Part shown: positions 16,777 through 25,853 of the stretch, piece by piece | How positions within the stretch are numbered: position 1 is the first letter of the stretch | Layout of the letters: each line of letters opens with the position of its first letter | Assembly: GCF_018130245.1 (NCBI RefSeq) | Contig: NZ_JAFCKP010000001.1 | Location: 124,001-188,000, forward strand | DNA length: 64,000 nucleotides | Source of the DNA: Bradyrhizobium sp. SZCCT0231 | GTDB lineage: Bacteria; Pseudomonadota; Alphaproteobacteria; Rhizobiales; Xanthobacteraceae | Reading direction: 5' to 3' | Notes under the pieces: generated by a model | Seen by the model: only the letters and a program-made list of their open reading frames with translations | What the model was told of the DNA's origin: nothing | Databases searched by the model: none | Made by a program: the position numbers and the translations under genes

Positions 16777-17004
16777 CTACCGCCGGGCCTGCCGGTCCCG
16801 CCCGGTATAGGCGGCAATCATCCAAACCAGGGCCGTCACGAGCAACATGGTCACGATGGTCTGGATCAGGCCGAAGTTCAGCGCGTCACGTGCCACGAAC
16901 AGCGCCGTGATCGGCGCTGCTATGGCGAAGAGAACCCGAACGAACCATCCAAGCATCGAGGCCTCGATCCGCGGGGAGTTCAGCCAGCGGCCTTCATGGA
17001 CCAT
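16777..17004 (-). CDS. Small two-helix membrane protein downstream of Hsp20
   Basis: A 75-residue protein whose ATG overlaps the Hsp20 stop codon as TGATG, so it is likely translated by coupling; an internal ATG at 16956 would give a 59-residue form. Two hydrophobic helices are visible (FVRVLFAIAAPITALFV and TIVTMLLVTALVWMIAAY) with a basic C-terminus (TGRDRQARR). No family recognised. Its position links a small membrane protein to the Hsp20 transcript. Confidence 0.6.
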   Translation of the reverse strand: MVHEGRWLNSPRIEASMLGWFVRVLFAIAAPITALFVARDALNFGLIQTIVTMLLVTALVWMIAAYTGRDRQARR

Positions 17005-17525
17005 CAGGCAGCCTTCACGCTGATGGTTTTGGCCCGCTGCTGGGCTTCCTCGGTCTTGGGAAGCACCACCTTGAGCACGCCGTTCTTGAACGTCGCCTCG
17101 ATCTTGTCGGCGTTGACACCGTCCGGGAGCGCGAAGTAGCGCTCGAAAGAGCCGTAACGGCGCTCGGAGACGTAGTAGTCCTTCTTCTTCTCTTCGGTCT
17201 CTTCCTTCTTCTCGCCTCTGATGGTGAGGCCGCCGTTGACGAGCTTGACGTCGATGTCCTTCTCGTCGAGGCCGGGAAGCTCAGCCGTGATCTCGTAGGC
17301 CTTGTCGCTTTCGGCGACGTCGACGGCCGGCGCAGTGAAGTTCCTGGACAGGTCGCGCTCCAGCCGGGCGAGCGAGCGGAACGGGCGTCTCCAGAAGCCG
17401 TTGCCGAAATCGTCGAAGATCTGGTCGATCTCGTTTCTCAGGGCCTGGAACGGCTGCCATGCCTCGCCGGCGGCTGCAGGGGCGGTGGACGTTTTGGTGA
17501 CAGGTAATTTGGTTTCGGTCGCCAT
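17004..17525 (-). CDS. Small heat-shock protein, Hsp20/alpha-crystallin family
   Basis: A 173-residue cytoplasmic holdase. The N-terminal arm holds LRNEIDQIFDDFGNGFWRRP; the alpha-crystallin domain spans about 66-165 with VDVAESDKAYEITAELPGLD, LTIRGEKKEE and the FKNGVLKVVLPK signature. An internal KKEETEEKKKDYYVSERRYG matches the IbpA-unlike, bacterial class-B pattern. The start is ATG 17525, preceded by AAGGAGACAATGATC; a second in-frame ATG lies six bases upstream. I see no ROSE-type leader hairpin. A FixK-type box about 70 bp upstream suggests low-oxygen control rather than heat control. Confidence 0.94.
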   Translation of the reverse strand: MATETKLPVTKTSTAPAAAGEAWQPFQALRNEIDQIFDDFGNGFWRRPFRSLARLERDLSRNFTAPAVDVAESDKAYEITAELPGLDEKDIDVKLVNGGLTIRGEKKEETEEKKKDYYVSERRYGSFERYFALPDGVNADKIEATFKNGVLKVVLPKTEEAQQRAKTISVKAA

Positions 17526-17594
17526 GATCATTGTCTCCTTCGAGCTTGACCATTCCGGTCGCGGGAAAGAATAGTCATGGCCATCATGCGGTGG

Positions 17595-17608
17595 TTGATT
17601 TCGCTCAA
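17595..17608. promoter_or_regulatory. FixK/FNR-type box for hsp20
   Basis: TTGATTTCGCTCAA matches the consensus, 69 bp from the Hsp20 start. A TATTCT suitable as a -10 element lies on the minus strand near 17568-17573, about where a class II promoter would place it. Confidence 0.77.
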
Positions 17609-17769
17609 ATTCGAGAGCATCGCGTGCGAGATCTGGTGCGTCGGCAACTGGTGGAATGATCGTGCGCAACACGGGCTCGGCGCTCGTCAATCCCCATCCT
17701 GACGCCGCGTAAATTGGGCAGATACACGGACGTTTCTCGATTGCCGCGGCAGTCGAGAGCATATGGGCC

Positions 17770-17988
17770 CTATGAAGCCGCCCTCCTTGGCACCCATTGG
17801 TCGCCAAGCTTCACGTAGGAGCGCTTCACGGCAGCCCAGGCCGTGCGGTGGGCGATCTCCTCCTGCCGGAGGTCGCCGACGTGCGAGGCAAAGGAATGGT
17901 TGAACGCCTCCCGGTAGATGTCCAGCGCATGGGGCGGCAAGTGGTGCCGCACACCTGCAGGAAGATCCTCGTTCGAGCGATAGGGCAT
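17770..17988 (-). CDS. ChaB-family protein
   Basis: A 72-residue protein matching the ChaB family: MPYRSNEDLPAGVRHHLPPH, then ALDIYREAFNHSF and AHRTAWAAVKRSYVKLGDQW. ChaB was named as a putative regulator of the ChaA cation antiporter, but its function is unproven. No chaA is adjacent. I see no FixK-type box directly upstream, so it may depend on its own promoter or on read-through from groEL (same strand, 80 bp upstream). Confidence 0.88.
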   Translation of the reverse strand: MPYRSNEDLPAGVRHHLPPHALDIYREAFNHSFASHVGDLRQEEIAHRTAWAAVKRSYVKLGDQWVPRRAAS

Positions 17989-18067
17989 CGTCGCATCCTG
18001 TGCGGATCATCGGCCCGCCCTGGGCGCCGACGGCTGATGCCGGGCGCTTGCGGCGGGCGTGCCGCTG

Positions 18068-19690
18068 CTACATCGCCATGTCGGGTTCGGGCAGCCGCTC
18101 GCGTTTCGGCTCCGGAATCTCCGTCATGGTCGCCTCCGTCAGAAGAAGCACGCTTGCGACGGAAACGGCGTTCTCGAGCGCGGTCCGTACGACCTTCACC
18201 GGGTCGACGATGCCGGCCTCCACGAGATCGATATAGACCTTCCGGGCGGCATCGAAGCCGAAATTGCCCTCGCTGCCGAGCATCCGTGCAACCACGACGC
18301 CGCCATCGGTCGCGGAATTTTCGGCGATCTGGCGCGCAGGCGCTTCGAGTGCGCGTTTCAGGATCTGCATGCCCGTTCGTTCGTCGCCCTCGCAGGCAGC
18401 CTCCTCCTTGGCCACCGCCGCGATCGTGCGGAGCAGGGCAAGCCCGCCGCCCGGCACGATGCCCTCGGCCATCGCAGCCTTCGTCGAGCTGATCGCATCG
18501 TCGAGGGCTTCCTTCTTCGACTTCATCTCGGCTTCGGTCGGTGCGCCCACCCGGATCACGGCAACGCCGCCCGAGAGCTTGGCGAGGCGCTCCTCGAGCT
18601 TCTCGCGGTCGTACTCGCTGGTGGTCTTCTCGATCTCGAATCGGATTTGCGCCAGCCGCGCGTCGATACGGGCGCGATCGCCGCCACTCCCGATCAGGGT
18701 CGTATTCTCCTTGTCGGCGACGACGCGCGCGGCGCGACCGAGCTGTTGCAAGGTGGCACTCTCCAGCTTGAGCCCGATCTCCTCCGAGATCACCTGCGCG
18801 CCGGTGAGGATGGCGATGTCCTCCAGCATGGCCTTGCGCCGGTCGCCGAAGCCGGGCGCCTTGACTGCACAAGCCTTGAGCACGCCGCGGAGCTGATTGA
18901 CGATGAGGGTCGCCAGCGCTTCGCCCTCGATGTCCTCGGCGATGATCAGAAGCGACCGGCCGCTCTTGGCGACCTGCTCGAGCACGGGGACCAGATCGCG
19001 CAGGGCGCCGATCTTGTGATCGCAGAGCAGCACGTAGGGATCCTGCAACACGGCTTCCATGCGGTCGGCATCCGTGACGAAGTAGGGCGACAGGAAGCCG
19101 CGGTCGAACTTCATGCCTTCCACGACGTCCAGCAGCGTCTCGGTGGTCTTGGATTCTTCCACCGAGATCACGCCGTCACCGCCGACCTTCTCGATCGCAT
19201 CCGCCACCAGTTCGCCGATGGAGGCGTCATTGTGCGCCGAGATCGTGGCGACCTGAACCTTCTCCGCCCTGGTCTTCACCGGCTTCGCCATCGCGTGCAG
19301 GGCGGCGATGGCGGCCTGTGCCCCGCGATCGAGGCCGCGTTTGAGGTCGATCGCGCTTGCGCCGGCGACGACGTTCCGGACGCCGTCCGAAAGCATGGCG
19401 TGGGCAAGGATGGTCGACGTGCTGGTGCCGTCGCCGACGACATCGCCGGTCTTCTCGGCGGCCTGCCGCAGCACCCGAGCGCCGAGGTTCTCCTCGGGGT
19501 CCTTGAGGTCGAATTCCTTGGCAATGGTGACGCCGTCGTTGCAGACGATCGGTGCGCCCCACGCCTTCTGGATTAGGACGGATTTCGATTTCGGCCCGAG
19601 CGTGACGCGCACGGCATCGGCAAGAAGGGACGCGCCGCGCAAGACTTTTTCACGAGCTGCCGAGTGAAACAGGATCTGTTTGTGCGCCAT
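18068..19690 (-). CDS. groEL: 60-kDa chaperonin GroEL (paralogue without adjacent groES)
   Basis: A 540-residue chaperonin. The equatorial ATP site is intact: [19 protein letters not shown] and [17 protein letters not shown] at about 84-100, and [12 protein letters not shown] near 408. The apical domain segment [20 protein letters not shown] is conserved. Differences from housekeeping GroEL are the N-terminus [20 protein letters not shown] and a C-terminus ending RLPEPDMAM without GGM repeats. There is no groES next to it and no CIRCE element (TTAGCACTC-N9-GAGTGCTAA) upstream; a FixK-type box is there instead. I start at 19690; the ATG six bases upstream is an alternative. Confidence 0.93.
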   Translation of the reverse strand: MAHKQILFHSAAREKVLRGASLLADAVRVTLGPKSKSVLIQKAWGAPIVCNDGVTIAKEFDLKDPEENLGARVLRQAAEKTGDVVGDGTSTSTILAHAMLSDGVRNVVAGASAIDLKRGLDRGAQAAIAALHAMAKPVKTRAEKVQVATISAHNDASIGELVADAIEKVGGDGVISVEESKTTETLLDVVEGMKFDRGFLSPYFVTDADRMEAVLQDPYVLLCDHKIGALRDLVPVLEQVAKSGRSLLIIAEDIEGEALATLIVNQLRGVLKACAVKAPGFGDRRKAMLEDIAILTGAQVISEEIGLKLESATLQQLGRAARVVADKENTTLIGSGGDRARIDARLAQIRFEIEKTTSEYDREKLEERLAKLSGGVAVIRVGAPTEAEMKSKKEALDDAISSTKAAMAEGIVPGGGLALLRTIAAVAKEEAACEGDERTGMQILKRALEAPARQIAENSATDGGVVVARMLGSEGNFGFDAARKVYIDLVEAGIVDPVKVVRTALENAVSVASVLLLTEATMTEIPEPKRERLPEPDMAM

Positions 19691-19760
19691 TTCCATGCCC
19701 TCTGTCTCGCGGCCATTGCCAATGGGTTGATCCAGTTTGAACGAGTGAGTTCGCACCAGA

Positions 19761-19774
19761 TTGATCTTCGTCAA
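19761..19774. promoter_or_regulatory. FixK/FNR-type box for groEL paralogue
   Basis: TTGATCTTCGTCAA lies 70 bp from the minus-strand groEL start at 19690. A separate box for the divergent ftsH lies at 19837. Confidence 0.78.
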
Positions 19775-19836
19775 CGTGAGCGCCAGCGCCGAAGCTCCCG
19801 GGCGCCGGATGGCGCGATAGAGTGGCGGCCGCCGCG

Positions 19837-19850
19837 TTGACCTGAATCAA
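19837..19850. promoter_or_regulatory. FixK/FNR-type box for ftsH paralogue
   Basis: TTGACCTGAATCAA ends 61 bp before the GTG start at 19912. Confidence 0.78.
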
Positions 19851-19911
19851 GCAGAGGCCGCCGTTCCCCACTACCATTCATGCTGCAGCCGACGGCAATG
19901 GGAGAAGCAGG

Positions 19912-21756
19912 GTGGAGTCCGATCAAGGTTCGCGGAAGCAGGCCATGGTGATGGCCGCCATTTTGGCCGGCGGCATGCTGCTCGCCGTGCTGCAGTTCGG
20001 TCTCTCGACCTACAATTCAATCGAGACCATTCCCTACAGCCAATTCGAGCAGCTGCTCGCCCAGGACAAGATTGCCGAGGTCTCCGTTGGCCCGGATATG
20101 ATTCAGGGGAAGTTGAAAGAGCCGCTTCCGAGCGGAAAGTCCGCATTCGTGACCGCGCGGGTCGATATGGCTCTGGCCGAAAAGCTTGCGGCAAAAGGCG
20201 CGAGCGTGACCGGCGTTCCCGGCGCCGGCGCGCTGCAGACGCTATTGTCCTGGATCTTTCCGGTCATCGTCTTCTTCGTGATCTGGTTCTGGATCGGCCG
20301 CAGCATGGGTGGCCGTCAGGGCCTGGGCGGTCTGATGGCGATCGGCAAGTCACGCGCGAAGGTCTATGTCGAAAAGGACATCAAGGTCACCTTCGCGGAT
20401 GTCGCCGGAGTGGACGAGGCGAAGTTCGAGCTCCAGGAAGTCGTGTCATTCCTCAAGGACCCCAACAGCTATGGCCGATTGGGGGCGCATGTGCCGAAGG
20501 GAATATTGCTGGTCGGACCGCCGGGAACGGGGAAGACCCTGCTGGCCCGCGCGGTGGCGGGAGAGGCCGGCGTTCCGTTCTTCTCGATCTCGGGCTCGGA
20601 ATTCGTGGAGATGTTCGTCGGTGTCGGCGCGGCACGCGTGCGAGACTTGTTCGAGCAGGCCCGAAAGGCGGCGCCGTGCATCATCTTCGTCGACGAGCTC
20701 GACGCGCTGGGACGCAGCCGCGGGCCGCTGTCGTTCGGAGGTTACGACGAGAAGGAGCAGACCCTCAATCAGCTCCTGTCCGAGCTCGACGGCTTCGACC
20801 CGAGCGCCGGCGTCATCCTGCTCGCAGCCACCAACCGCCCCGAGATCCTGGATCCCGCACTGTTGCGGGCGGGCCGGTTCGACCGCCAGGTCCTGGTCGA
20901 TCGGCCGGACAAGGTCGGACGGGTTGCCATTCTCAAGGTCCACGTCCGCAAGATTCGCATGAGCAATGACGTCGACCTCGACAAGGTGGCGGGACTCACG
21001 ACCGGATTCACCGGCGCCGACCTCGCAAACCTCATCAACGAAGCCGCGATCGCCGCGACCAGGCGGAGCGGTGAGGAGGTCACGTTCGACGATTTCGTCA
21101 TGGCGATCGAGCGGATCGTGGCCGGCATCGAGAAGAAGAGCAGGGTGCTCAGCAAGGACGAACGGCGCAGGGTTGCCTATCACGAGATGGGCCATGCCCT
21201 CGTCGCGGCCAGCCTGCCCGGCGTCGATCCCGTGCAGAAGGTCTCGATCATTCCGCGCGGAATCGGTGCACTGGGATACACCATCCAGCGTCCGACCGAG
21301 GACAGGTTCCTGCTGACGATCGAGGAGCTCAAGAACCGCATTGCCGTGCTGATGGGAGGACGCGCATCGGAACGTCTGATCTTCGACGGTGCGATCTCCA
21401 CCGGCGCCGCCGACGATCTTCAGCGTGCGACCGAAGTCGCGATCGAAATGGTGACCAAGTACGGCATGGACGAGACGGTGGGGCAACGCACCTATGCGCC
21501 CAAGCCGCAAGCGTTCCTCGGGGCGGCCCAGGACAAGATCGTCGGGGCTGCCGAGGCAACAGGCCGCGAGATCGATCTCGCCGTCCGCAACCTGATCGAG
21601 GAGGGGGACCGCCGCGCCCGGGACATCCTCCAGCGCCGGCGTGGCGACCTGGACGCCGGTGTGGAACTGTTGATCGCGAACGAAACGGTGACGTCCGAGC
21701 AGTTCGCGCCGCTGCTCGGCAAGCGCAACGAGGAGAGCAAGCCGGTCGCCGCGTGA
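19912..21756 (+). CDS. ftsH: ATP-dependent zinc metalloprotease FtsH (paralogue)
   Basis: A 614-residue inner-membrane AAA+ protease. Two membrane helices flank a periplasmic segment (about 11-31 and 107-128). Walker A GPPGTGKT is at 202-209, Walker [14 protein letters not shown] follows, then the second region of homology ([20 protein letters not shown]), and the zinc site HEMGH at 424-428. The start is GTG 19912 with GGAGAAGCAG upstream. FtsH degrades misassembled membrane proteins. Being divergent from groEL with its own FixK-type box, this looks like a conditional paralogue, not the housekeeping copy that usually sits near tilS or hflKC. Confidence 0.95.
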   Translation: MESDQGSRKQAMVMAAILAGGMLLAVLQFGLSTYNSIETIPYSQFEQLLAQDKIAEVSVGPDMIQGKLKEPLPSGKSAFVTARVDMALAEKLAAKGASVTGVPGAGALQTLLSWIFPVIVFFVIWFWIGRSMGGRQGLGGLMAIGKSRAKVYVEKDIKVTFADVAGVDEAKFELQEVVSFLKDPNSYGRLGAHVPKGILLVGPPGTGKTLLARAVAGEAGVPFFSISGSEFVEMFVGVGAARVRDLFEQARKAAPCIIFVDELDALGRSRGPLSFGGYDEKEQTLNQLLSELDGFDPSAGVILLAATNRPEILDPALLRAGRFDRQVLVDRPDKVGRVAILKVHVRKIRMSNDVDLDKVAGLTTGFTGADLANLINEAAIAATRRSGEEVTFDDFVMAIERIVAGIEKKSRVLSKDERRRVAYHEMGHALVAASLPGVDPVQKVSIIPRGIGALGYTIQRPTEDRFLLTIEELKNRIAVLMGGRASERLIFDGAISTGAADDLQRATEVAIEMVTKYGMDETVGQRTYAPKPQAFLGAAQDKIVGAAEATGREIDLAVRNLIEEGDRRARDILQRRRGDLDAGVELLIANETVTSEQFAPLLGKRNEESKPVAA

Positions 21757-21816
21757 TTGCGGCATGAACAGTCGCGGCTTGCTTTGCAAGAGTTCGCGTC
21801 AGGCCTGCCGAGGCAA

Positions 21817-22155
21817 TCAAAGGCCGCGCGCGTTGACCTTCCTGCGCAGGCGATGACACGCATCTTCCAGGAGAGTTTGAAGATTCTCGATGTTCACCAG
21901 CAGCTCATCTGCGTGCCGCCGTTCCAGCGTTCCGAAGGCAAAACCGTCTCGCAGGCTCGCGACGTGCTCCACGCGCTTACGTCCGGCCGCGGCTCGATTT
22001 TCGAAGAACTCGAGCTGCTCCAGATCGCGGCCGAGCCCGTCCACTTCGGAAATCAGCATCTTGGTGATCGCGCTCCGGCGGTCAGGCAAGAGGTCGGCGC
22101 CGTTCAACAGCGCGATGTAATGGTCGACATTGGCCTGAGCGATGTAGCGATGCAT
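21817..22155 (-). CDS. Small helical protein of unknown function
   Basis: A 112-residue soluble protein, starting MHRYIAQANVDHYIALLNGA and continuing LLPDRRSAITKMLISEVDGL. It is predicted almost all helical, with likely coiled-coil stretches around residues 40-65 and 80-105. A weak GGGGAAG precedes the ATG at 22155; the upstream in-frame extension of 12 residues is less likely. No family recognised. It is convergent with ftsH. Confidence 0.62.
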   Translation of the reverse strand: MHRYIAQANVDHYIALLNGADLLPDRRSAITKMLISEVDGLGRDLEQLEFFENRAAAGRKRVEHVASLRDGFAFGTLERRHADELLVNIENLQTLLEDACHRLRRKVNARGL

Positions 22156-22219
22156 GGCGCACTTCCCCGTGACGTCGCCTAATGTTACCACCGCAAGGGC
22201 AAGCGGGAAGATGACCTCT

Positions 22220-22247
22220 TTGGGTTAGGTCGTTGCGGTACTATAGT
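22220..22247 (+). promoter_or_regulatory. Possible sigma-70-like promoter
   Basis: TTGGGT (22220-22225) and TATAGT (22242-22247) are spaced by 16 bp. A transcript starting near 22254 would run into the hairpin and T-run at 22266-22301. Confidence 0.35.
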
Positions 22248-22265
22248 AGTGTGAATCGAAGGAGG

Positions 22266-22301
22266 GCCGAGGTCCAACCCACCGCATCTCGGCGGCTCTT
22301 T
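22266..22301 (+). terminator. Terminator-like hairpin with T-run before DUF6894-like gene
   Basis: GCCGAG (22266-22271) can pair with CTCGGC (22288-22293), followed by GGCTCTTTTTT. The stem is short and the loop 16 bases, so strength is doubtful, but the T-run is rare in this GC-rich sequence. It would act as a leader attenuator or end a short RNA. Confidence 0.4.
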
Positions 22302-22351
22302 TTTGGATGAATGAATCCAGCCAAGCTGTGTGGGACCGCGGGAATGAGCCG

Positions 22352-22570
22352 ATGCCCACATACTATTTCGATCTCAAGGACGGCGTGCCCGTCCGGGACA
22401 AGTCGGGACTGGAGCTGGTGAGCGATGGCGCCGCCATCGCTCACAGCAAGAGTCTCGCCGAGAAGGTGCGCAGAGAGAAACCGAAAGGCCATCCCGCGCT
22501 CCAGATCGTCGTCATCGACGAGAGCGGCCGGGAAGTTCACCGCGAACGGATTTATTCAAATGCGACCTGA
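22352..22570 (+). CDS. DUF6894-like small protein
   Basis: A 72-residue soluble protein beginning MPTYYFDLKDGVPVRDKSGL, the pattern of the DUF6894 family that is very common in rhizobia and has no known function. It continues with GAAIAHSKSLAEKVRREKP and IVVIDESGREVHRERI. ATG 22352 is the family start; an upstream in-frame ATG at 22307 would add 15 atypical residues. Confidence 0.75.
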   Translation: MPTYYFDLKDGVPVRDKSGLELVSDGAAIAHSKSLAEKVRREKPKGHPALQIVVIDESGREVHRERIYSNAT

Positions 22571-22647
22571 GCACCGGTGAAGGGATGTAGCGCGGCTCTC
22601 TCCCTGCCGCAGTCTGATCGCCCCACATCGCGGAATTCGGCCCCCCA

Positions 22648-22661
22648 TTGATTTGGCGCAA
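22648..22661. promoter_or_regulatory. FixK/FNR-type box
   Basis: TTGATTTGGCGCAA fits TTG(A/C)-N6-(T/G)CAA using the G alternative, and ends 53 bp before the GTG at 22715. Confidence 0.68.
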
Positions 22662-22714
22662 AGCCGCAAGCCGATCGGCTCCTAACTTGAGTCAAAGCGC
22701 CTGGGGGAAACACG

Positions 22715-22912
22715 GTGAAGCGGCACTACCTCAAGCAGAGCGTATCGTTTCAGGACCGGCTTTCGGCGTGGGCCGAACAGCTCCGTGAGCAGGCCGCCAA
22801 ACTGAAGCCTGGCCGCGAGCGGGACGACCTGCTCGCGAAGGTTCGTCAGGCCGACGTCGCAGCTCACCTCGACGAATGGGTCAACTCTCGGGGTCTTCAG
22901 CCACCAAAGTAG
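22715..22912 (+). CDS. Small helical protein of unknown function
   Basis: A 65-residue soluble, charged, helical protein (MKRHYLKQSVSFQDRLSAWA and LREQAAKLKPGRERDDLLAK). It starts with GTG behind a strong GGGGG ribosome-binding site. The sequence, with ADVAAHLDEWVNSRGLQPPK at its end, resembles short conserved rhizobial proteins without known function. The FixK-type box at normal spacing supports both the start and its place in the microoxic set. Confidence 0.68.
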   Translation: MKRHYLKQSVSFQDRLSAWAEQLREQAAKLKPGRERDDLLAKVRQADVAAHLDEWVNSRGLQPPK

Positions 22913-22992
22913 GGTTGCTCTGCTTCCAGCCGAATGTGGGCCAATCAGCGCTGTCGTCTTCACGCACGGCATCGATCCAGGTCGACCGTCTG

Positions 22993-25533
22993 TCAACGCT
23001 CTGAGATTGCCAGGCGCTTGGCGGCGTTCGCCGAGATCAGATAGGCGGCTGCGATGGCAATTATCGCCGCAAATATTTCTGCGGAAAGCGCGGTAAAGCC
23101 AAACAGTCCGCGCCACGGACCAAGCGCCAGCGCCAGCCCGGCGAGGAGGGCGCCGACGGACGTCGCGATCAGGATGGTGTGGGGGCGATTCGCGCGCCAC
23201 GGCATGCGGCGAGACCGGATGACGAAGATCACCAGGATCTGGGTGAGTATCGATTCCACGAACCATCCGGTTCGAAACAATTCTGCATCCGCCTCGAACA
23301 CCTTGAGGAGAACGACGAAGGTGATCGCATCGAACAGGGAGGACGCCATTCCCATGATGATGGAGAAGCGCAGGATGCTCGCCATGTTCCACGTTTCGGG
23401 CCGGGCAACGTCTTCGCGGTCGACCTCGTCGAAGGGGATCCCGATTTCGGAGAGATCGTAGATCAGGTTGTTCAGCAGGATTTGCAGCGGCAGCAGCGGC
23501 AGGAATGGAAGAACGACCGACGCCAGGGCCATCGAAAGCATGTTGCCGAAATTCGAGCTCGTTCCCATCCGAACATATTTCAGGATGTTGGCAAAGGTTC
23601 TGCGGCCCTCGCGCACGCCGGCCGCAAGCACTGACAGGTCGGGAGTCACCAGGATCATGTCGGCGGCTGCGCGAGCGACTTCGGTCGCGCCCGTGACAGA
23701 AATGCCGACATGCGCTGCGTGAATCGCCGGCGCATCATTGACGCCGTCTCCCATGAAACCGACGACGTGATTGCGGTGCCGCAGCGCGGCAATGATCCGC
23801 CGCTTCTGATCGGGGTCGATCCGGGCAAACAGGTCGACATCATCGACCCGGGCGACGAGCGCGGCATCGGTGAGCCCGGAGATTTCGGCTCCGGTCATGA
23901 CGCGTCCCGACGGCAGGCCGACCGATCGCGCGACATGGGAGACCACGGCGTCATGGTCACCCGAGAGGATCTTGATCGTCACGCCGAGCGAGGTGAGCGC
24001 TTCAATCGCCGAGGCCGCATCCTGCTTCGGCGGATCGGCGAAGACACAGAACCCGAGCATGGTCAGACTGCTCTCGTCACCGACGGCAATCGTCTGCTGC
24101 CCGGACGGAATCGACTTGATGGCGACGGCAAGGAGCCGGAAGCCATCGCGGGCATATCGAGCCTGGATGTCCGTCATCTTCTGTTGCCATGCGGCGTCGA
24201 GCGGATGGGCCAGGCCATCGATCTCCACGGCAACGCAGCGGGACAGGATGGATTCCGGAGCTCCTTTTGCGATCAGCATGTGCTCTTCGTCCCGTGCGAC
24301 GAGAACGGACAAGCACCGTCGCTCGAAGTCGAACGGGACTTCCGAACGCCGGGCCCAGCCGTCCAGACCATCGCGGCTCGCTGACAATATCGCGTCGTCG
24401 AGAGGGCTTCTGACACCGGCCTGGAACGTGCTGTTCAGGTGCGCGAAGCTTAGGACGCGATCGCTGGGCCGGTCCTGCGGATCGATATGCGCCTCCAGCG
24501 TGATCCTGGCTTCCGTCAGCGTACCGGTCTTGTCGACGCAAAGCGTGTCCATCGCACCCAGGTCGTGAATCGCCGACAGTCGTTTCACGATGACCTTTCG
24601 CTCCGCCATGCGCAGCGCGCCGCGGGCGAGGGTCACCGTCATCACCATAGGCAGCAGCTCGGGTGTCAGGCCGACGGCGAGCGCGACCGCGAAGAGGAAG
24701 GACTCCATTGCGGGATGTTGCGCGACGAGATGAGCCATCATCACAAACAGCGTGAGGAAGAGCGTCAGTCGCAGGATCAGCAGTCCGAGCCCTTGGACGC
24801 CTTCCTCGAGAGCGGTCGGTGGCGCGTTGGCGGCCATTGCCGAGGCGATCGCGCCAAAGCGCGTCCGGCCGCCGGTCCTCACGACCAGCATCCTGCCGCT
24901 CCCGCCGACGGTACTGGTTCCCGCGAACAGCGCGTTCGTGGCATCTGCCGGCAATGCCGCCGAGCAGGGGGCGTCCGTCTTGAAGGCCGGAAACGGCTCT
25001 CCTGTCATGAGGGCTTCATTGACCTGTAATTCCTGGGCATCGAGAACGACGCCATCGGCGGGTATCAGATCGCCGATACGGAGTTTCACGACGTCCCCGG
25101 GGACGAGAGCCGTCACCGAAATCGTCATGTCCCTGCCATCCCGGACGACGTCCGCCTGAATGGCGACCGATTCCCGCAACGCTTCGGCAGTGAGCTCGGC
25201 GCGATGCTCCTGAACGATATCGAGCGTGATGGACAGGGAGAGCACGGTTGCGATGACTGCAAAACTGCCGATGTCGCCGCTGAGCCCGGATACCAGCGCC
25301 GCCGCGAGCAGCATCGCAATCAGCGGATTCCAGAGGCGTTGGCCGAGCTTGCGCAGGGCCGACCGGCTTTGGGAGGCGTCAGCGCGGTTTGCTCCGAAGA
25401 TCGCCAGCCGTCGGTTCGCTTCGATTTGTGCCAGGCCTTCGGGACCCGAGCCGAGCGCGCGGCAGAGCTCGTCCTTTGGCGTTTGCCAGAACTCGGCAGC
25501 CGGAGTGTTGGCCGGAGTAGACTGCTCGATCAT
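22993..25533 (-). CDS. P-type ATPase, MgtA-like (P3B) cation transporter
   Basis: An 846-residue inner-membrane ATPase with an N-terminal cation-ATPase segment (FWQTPKDELCRALGSGPEGL), actuator motif LMTGEPFP, transport-site helix with VGLTPELLPMVMTVTLARGA, phosphorylated Asp334 in CVDKTGTLTEA, hinge MGDGVNDAPAI and C-terminal helices with LLNNLIYDLSEIGIPFDEVD. GLTPELLPM and NNLIYDLSE are hallmarks of MgtA/MgtB magnesium importers. It starts at ATG 25533, directly after an in-frame TTG. A FixK-type box lies about 66 bp upstream. Whether it carries magnesium or another cation is not settled by sequence. Confidence 0.9.
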   Translation of the reverse strand: MIEQSTPANTPAAEFWQTPKDELCRALGSGPEGLAQIEANRRLAIFGANRADASQSRSALRKLGQRLWNPLIAMLLAAALVSGLSGDIGSFAVIATVLSLSITLDIVQEHRAELTAEALRESVAIQADVVRDGRDMTISVTALVPGDVVKLRIGDLIPADGVVLDAQELQVNEALMTGEPFPAFKTDAPCSAALPADATNALFAGTSTVGGSGRMLVVRTGGRTRFGAIASAMAANAPPTALEEGVQGLGLLILRLTLFLTLFVMMAHLVAQHPAMESFLFAVALAVGLTPELLPMVMTVTLARGALRMAERKVIVKRLSAIHDLGAMDTLCVDKTGTLTEARITLEAHIDPQDRPSDRVLSFAHLNSTFQAGVRSPLDDAILSASRDGLDGWARRSEVPFDFERRCLSVLVARDEEHMLIAKGAPESILSRCVAVEIDGLAHPLDAAWQQKMTDIQARYARDGFRLLAVAIKSIPSGQQTIAVGDESSLTMLGFCVFADPPKQDAASAIEALTSLGVTIKILSGDHDAVVSHVARSVGLPSGRVMTGAEISGLTDAALVARVDDVDLFARIDPDQKRRIIAALRHRNHVVGFMGDGVNDAPAIHAAHVGISVTGATEVARAAADMILVTPDLSVLAAGVREGRRTFANILKYVRMGTSSNFGNMLSMALASVVLPFLPLLPLQILLNNLIYDLSEIGIPFDEVDREDVARPETWNMASILRFSIIMGMASSLFDAITFVVLLKVFEADAELFRTGWFVESILTQILVIFVIRSRRMPWRANRPHTILIATSVGALLAGLALALGPWRGLFGFTALSAEIFAAIIAIAAAYLISANAAKRLAISER

Positions 25534-25586
25534 CAAGGGGCTCGCCGGTCACTGACGTCTGGGGCCCGGCGAAGGTAATAGGCTGC

Positions 25587-25808
25587 TCAATCTCCGGGTT
25601 GATGCAGCTCAATCCGGTCTTGGGCGGCGGTCGTGGCGGCACCATCCTGATGCGGCCGGTCGAGCGCTTCGAGGGCAGCCTGCTCCTGCGACAGGCGCCA
25701 CTCGATGTAGTTGCGCTCGACATCCGTTAGATGCGTCTTGAGGAGCCGATGATAGCGATCGATGTTTCTGCTGTGGGCGCGATCGAGCGCAAAGCTGACT
25801 GCCGACAT
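25587..25808 (-). CDS. Small helical protein of unknown function
   Basis: A 73-residue protein with a very strong GAGGAGGAGAC ribosome-binding site before ATG 25808. It is helical (RAHSRNIDRYHRLLKTHLTD, VERNYIEWRLSQEQAALEAL). It lies between the cytochrome c'-like gene and the MgtA-like gene, all on the minus strand, and could be co-transcribed with the cytochrome (45-bp gap). The FixK-type box for the MgtA-like gene is inside the last codons of this gene. Confidence 0.68.
   Translation of the reverse strand: MSAVSFALDRAHSRNIDRYHRLLKTHLTDVERNYIEWRLSQEQAALEALDRPHQDGAATTAAQDRIELHQPGD
25599..25612. promoter_or_regulatory. FixK/FNR-type box for MgtA-like ATPase, within a small gene
   Basis: TTGATGCAGCTCAA matches the consensus 65 bp upstream of the MgtA-like start at 25533. 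It lies inside the 3' coding end of the small gene 25587-25808. Confidence 0.75.
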
Positions 25809-25853
25809 GTCTCCTCCTCGTTCCCAGACCTGAGGTCGCGCTGCCTCAGCGCA

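Noticed and set aside
17526-17594. ROSE-type RNA thermometer in the hsp20 leader
   Set aside because: The leader is short and shows no multi-stem structure sequestering the ribosome-binding site; a FixK-type box explains control better.
19691-19911. CIRCE element for groEL
   Set aside because: No TTAGCACTC-N9-GAGTGCTAA was found in the intergenic region; only FixK-type boxes.
21826-21850. TTGACCTTCCTGCG as another FixK-type box
   Set aside because: The right half lacks the required (T/G)CAA at the correct spacing.
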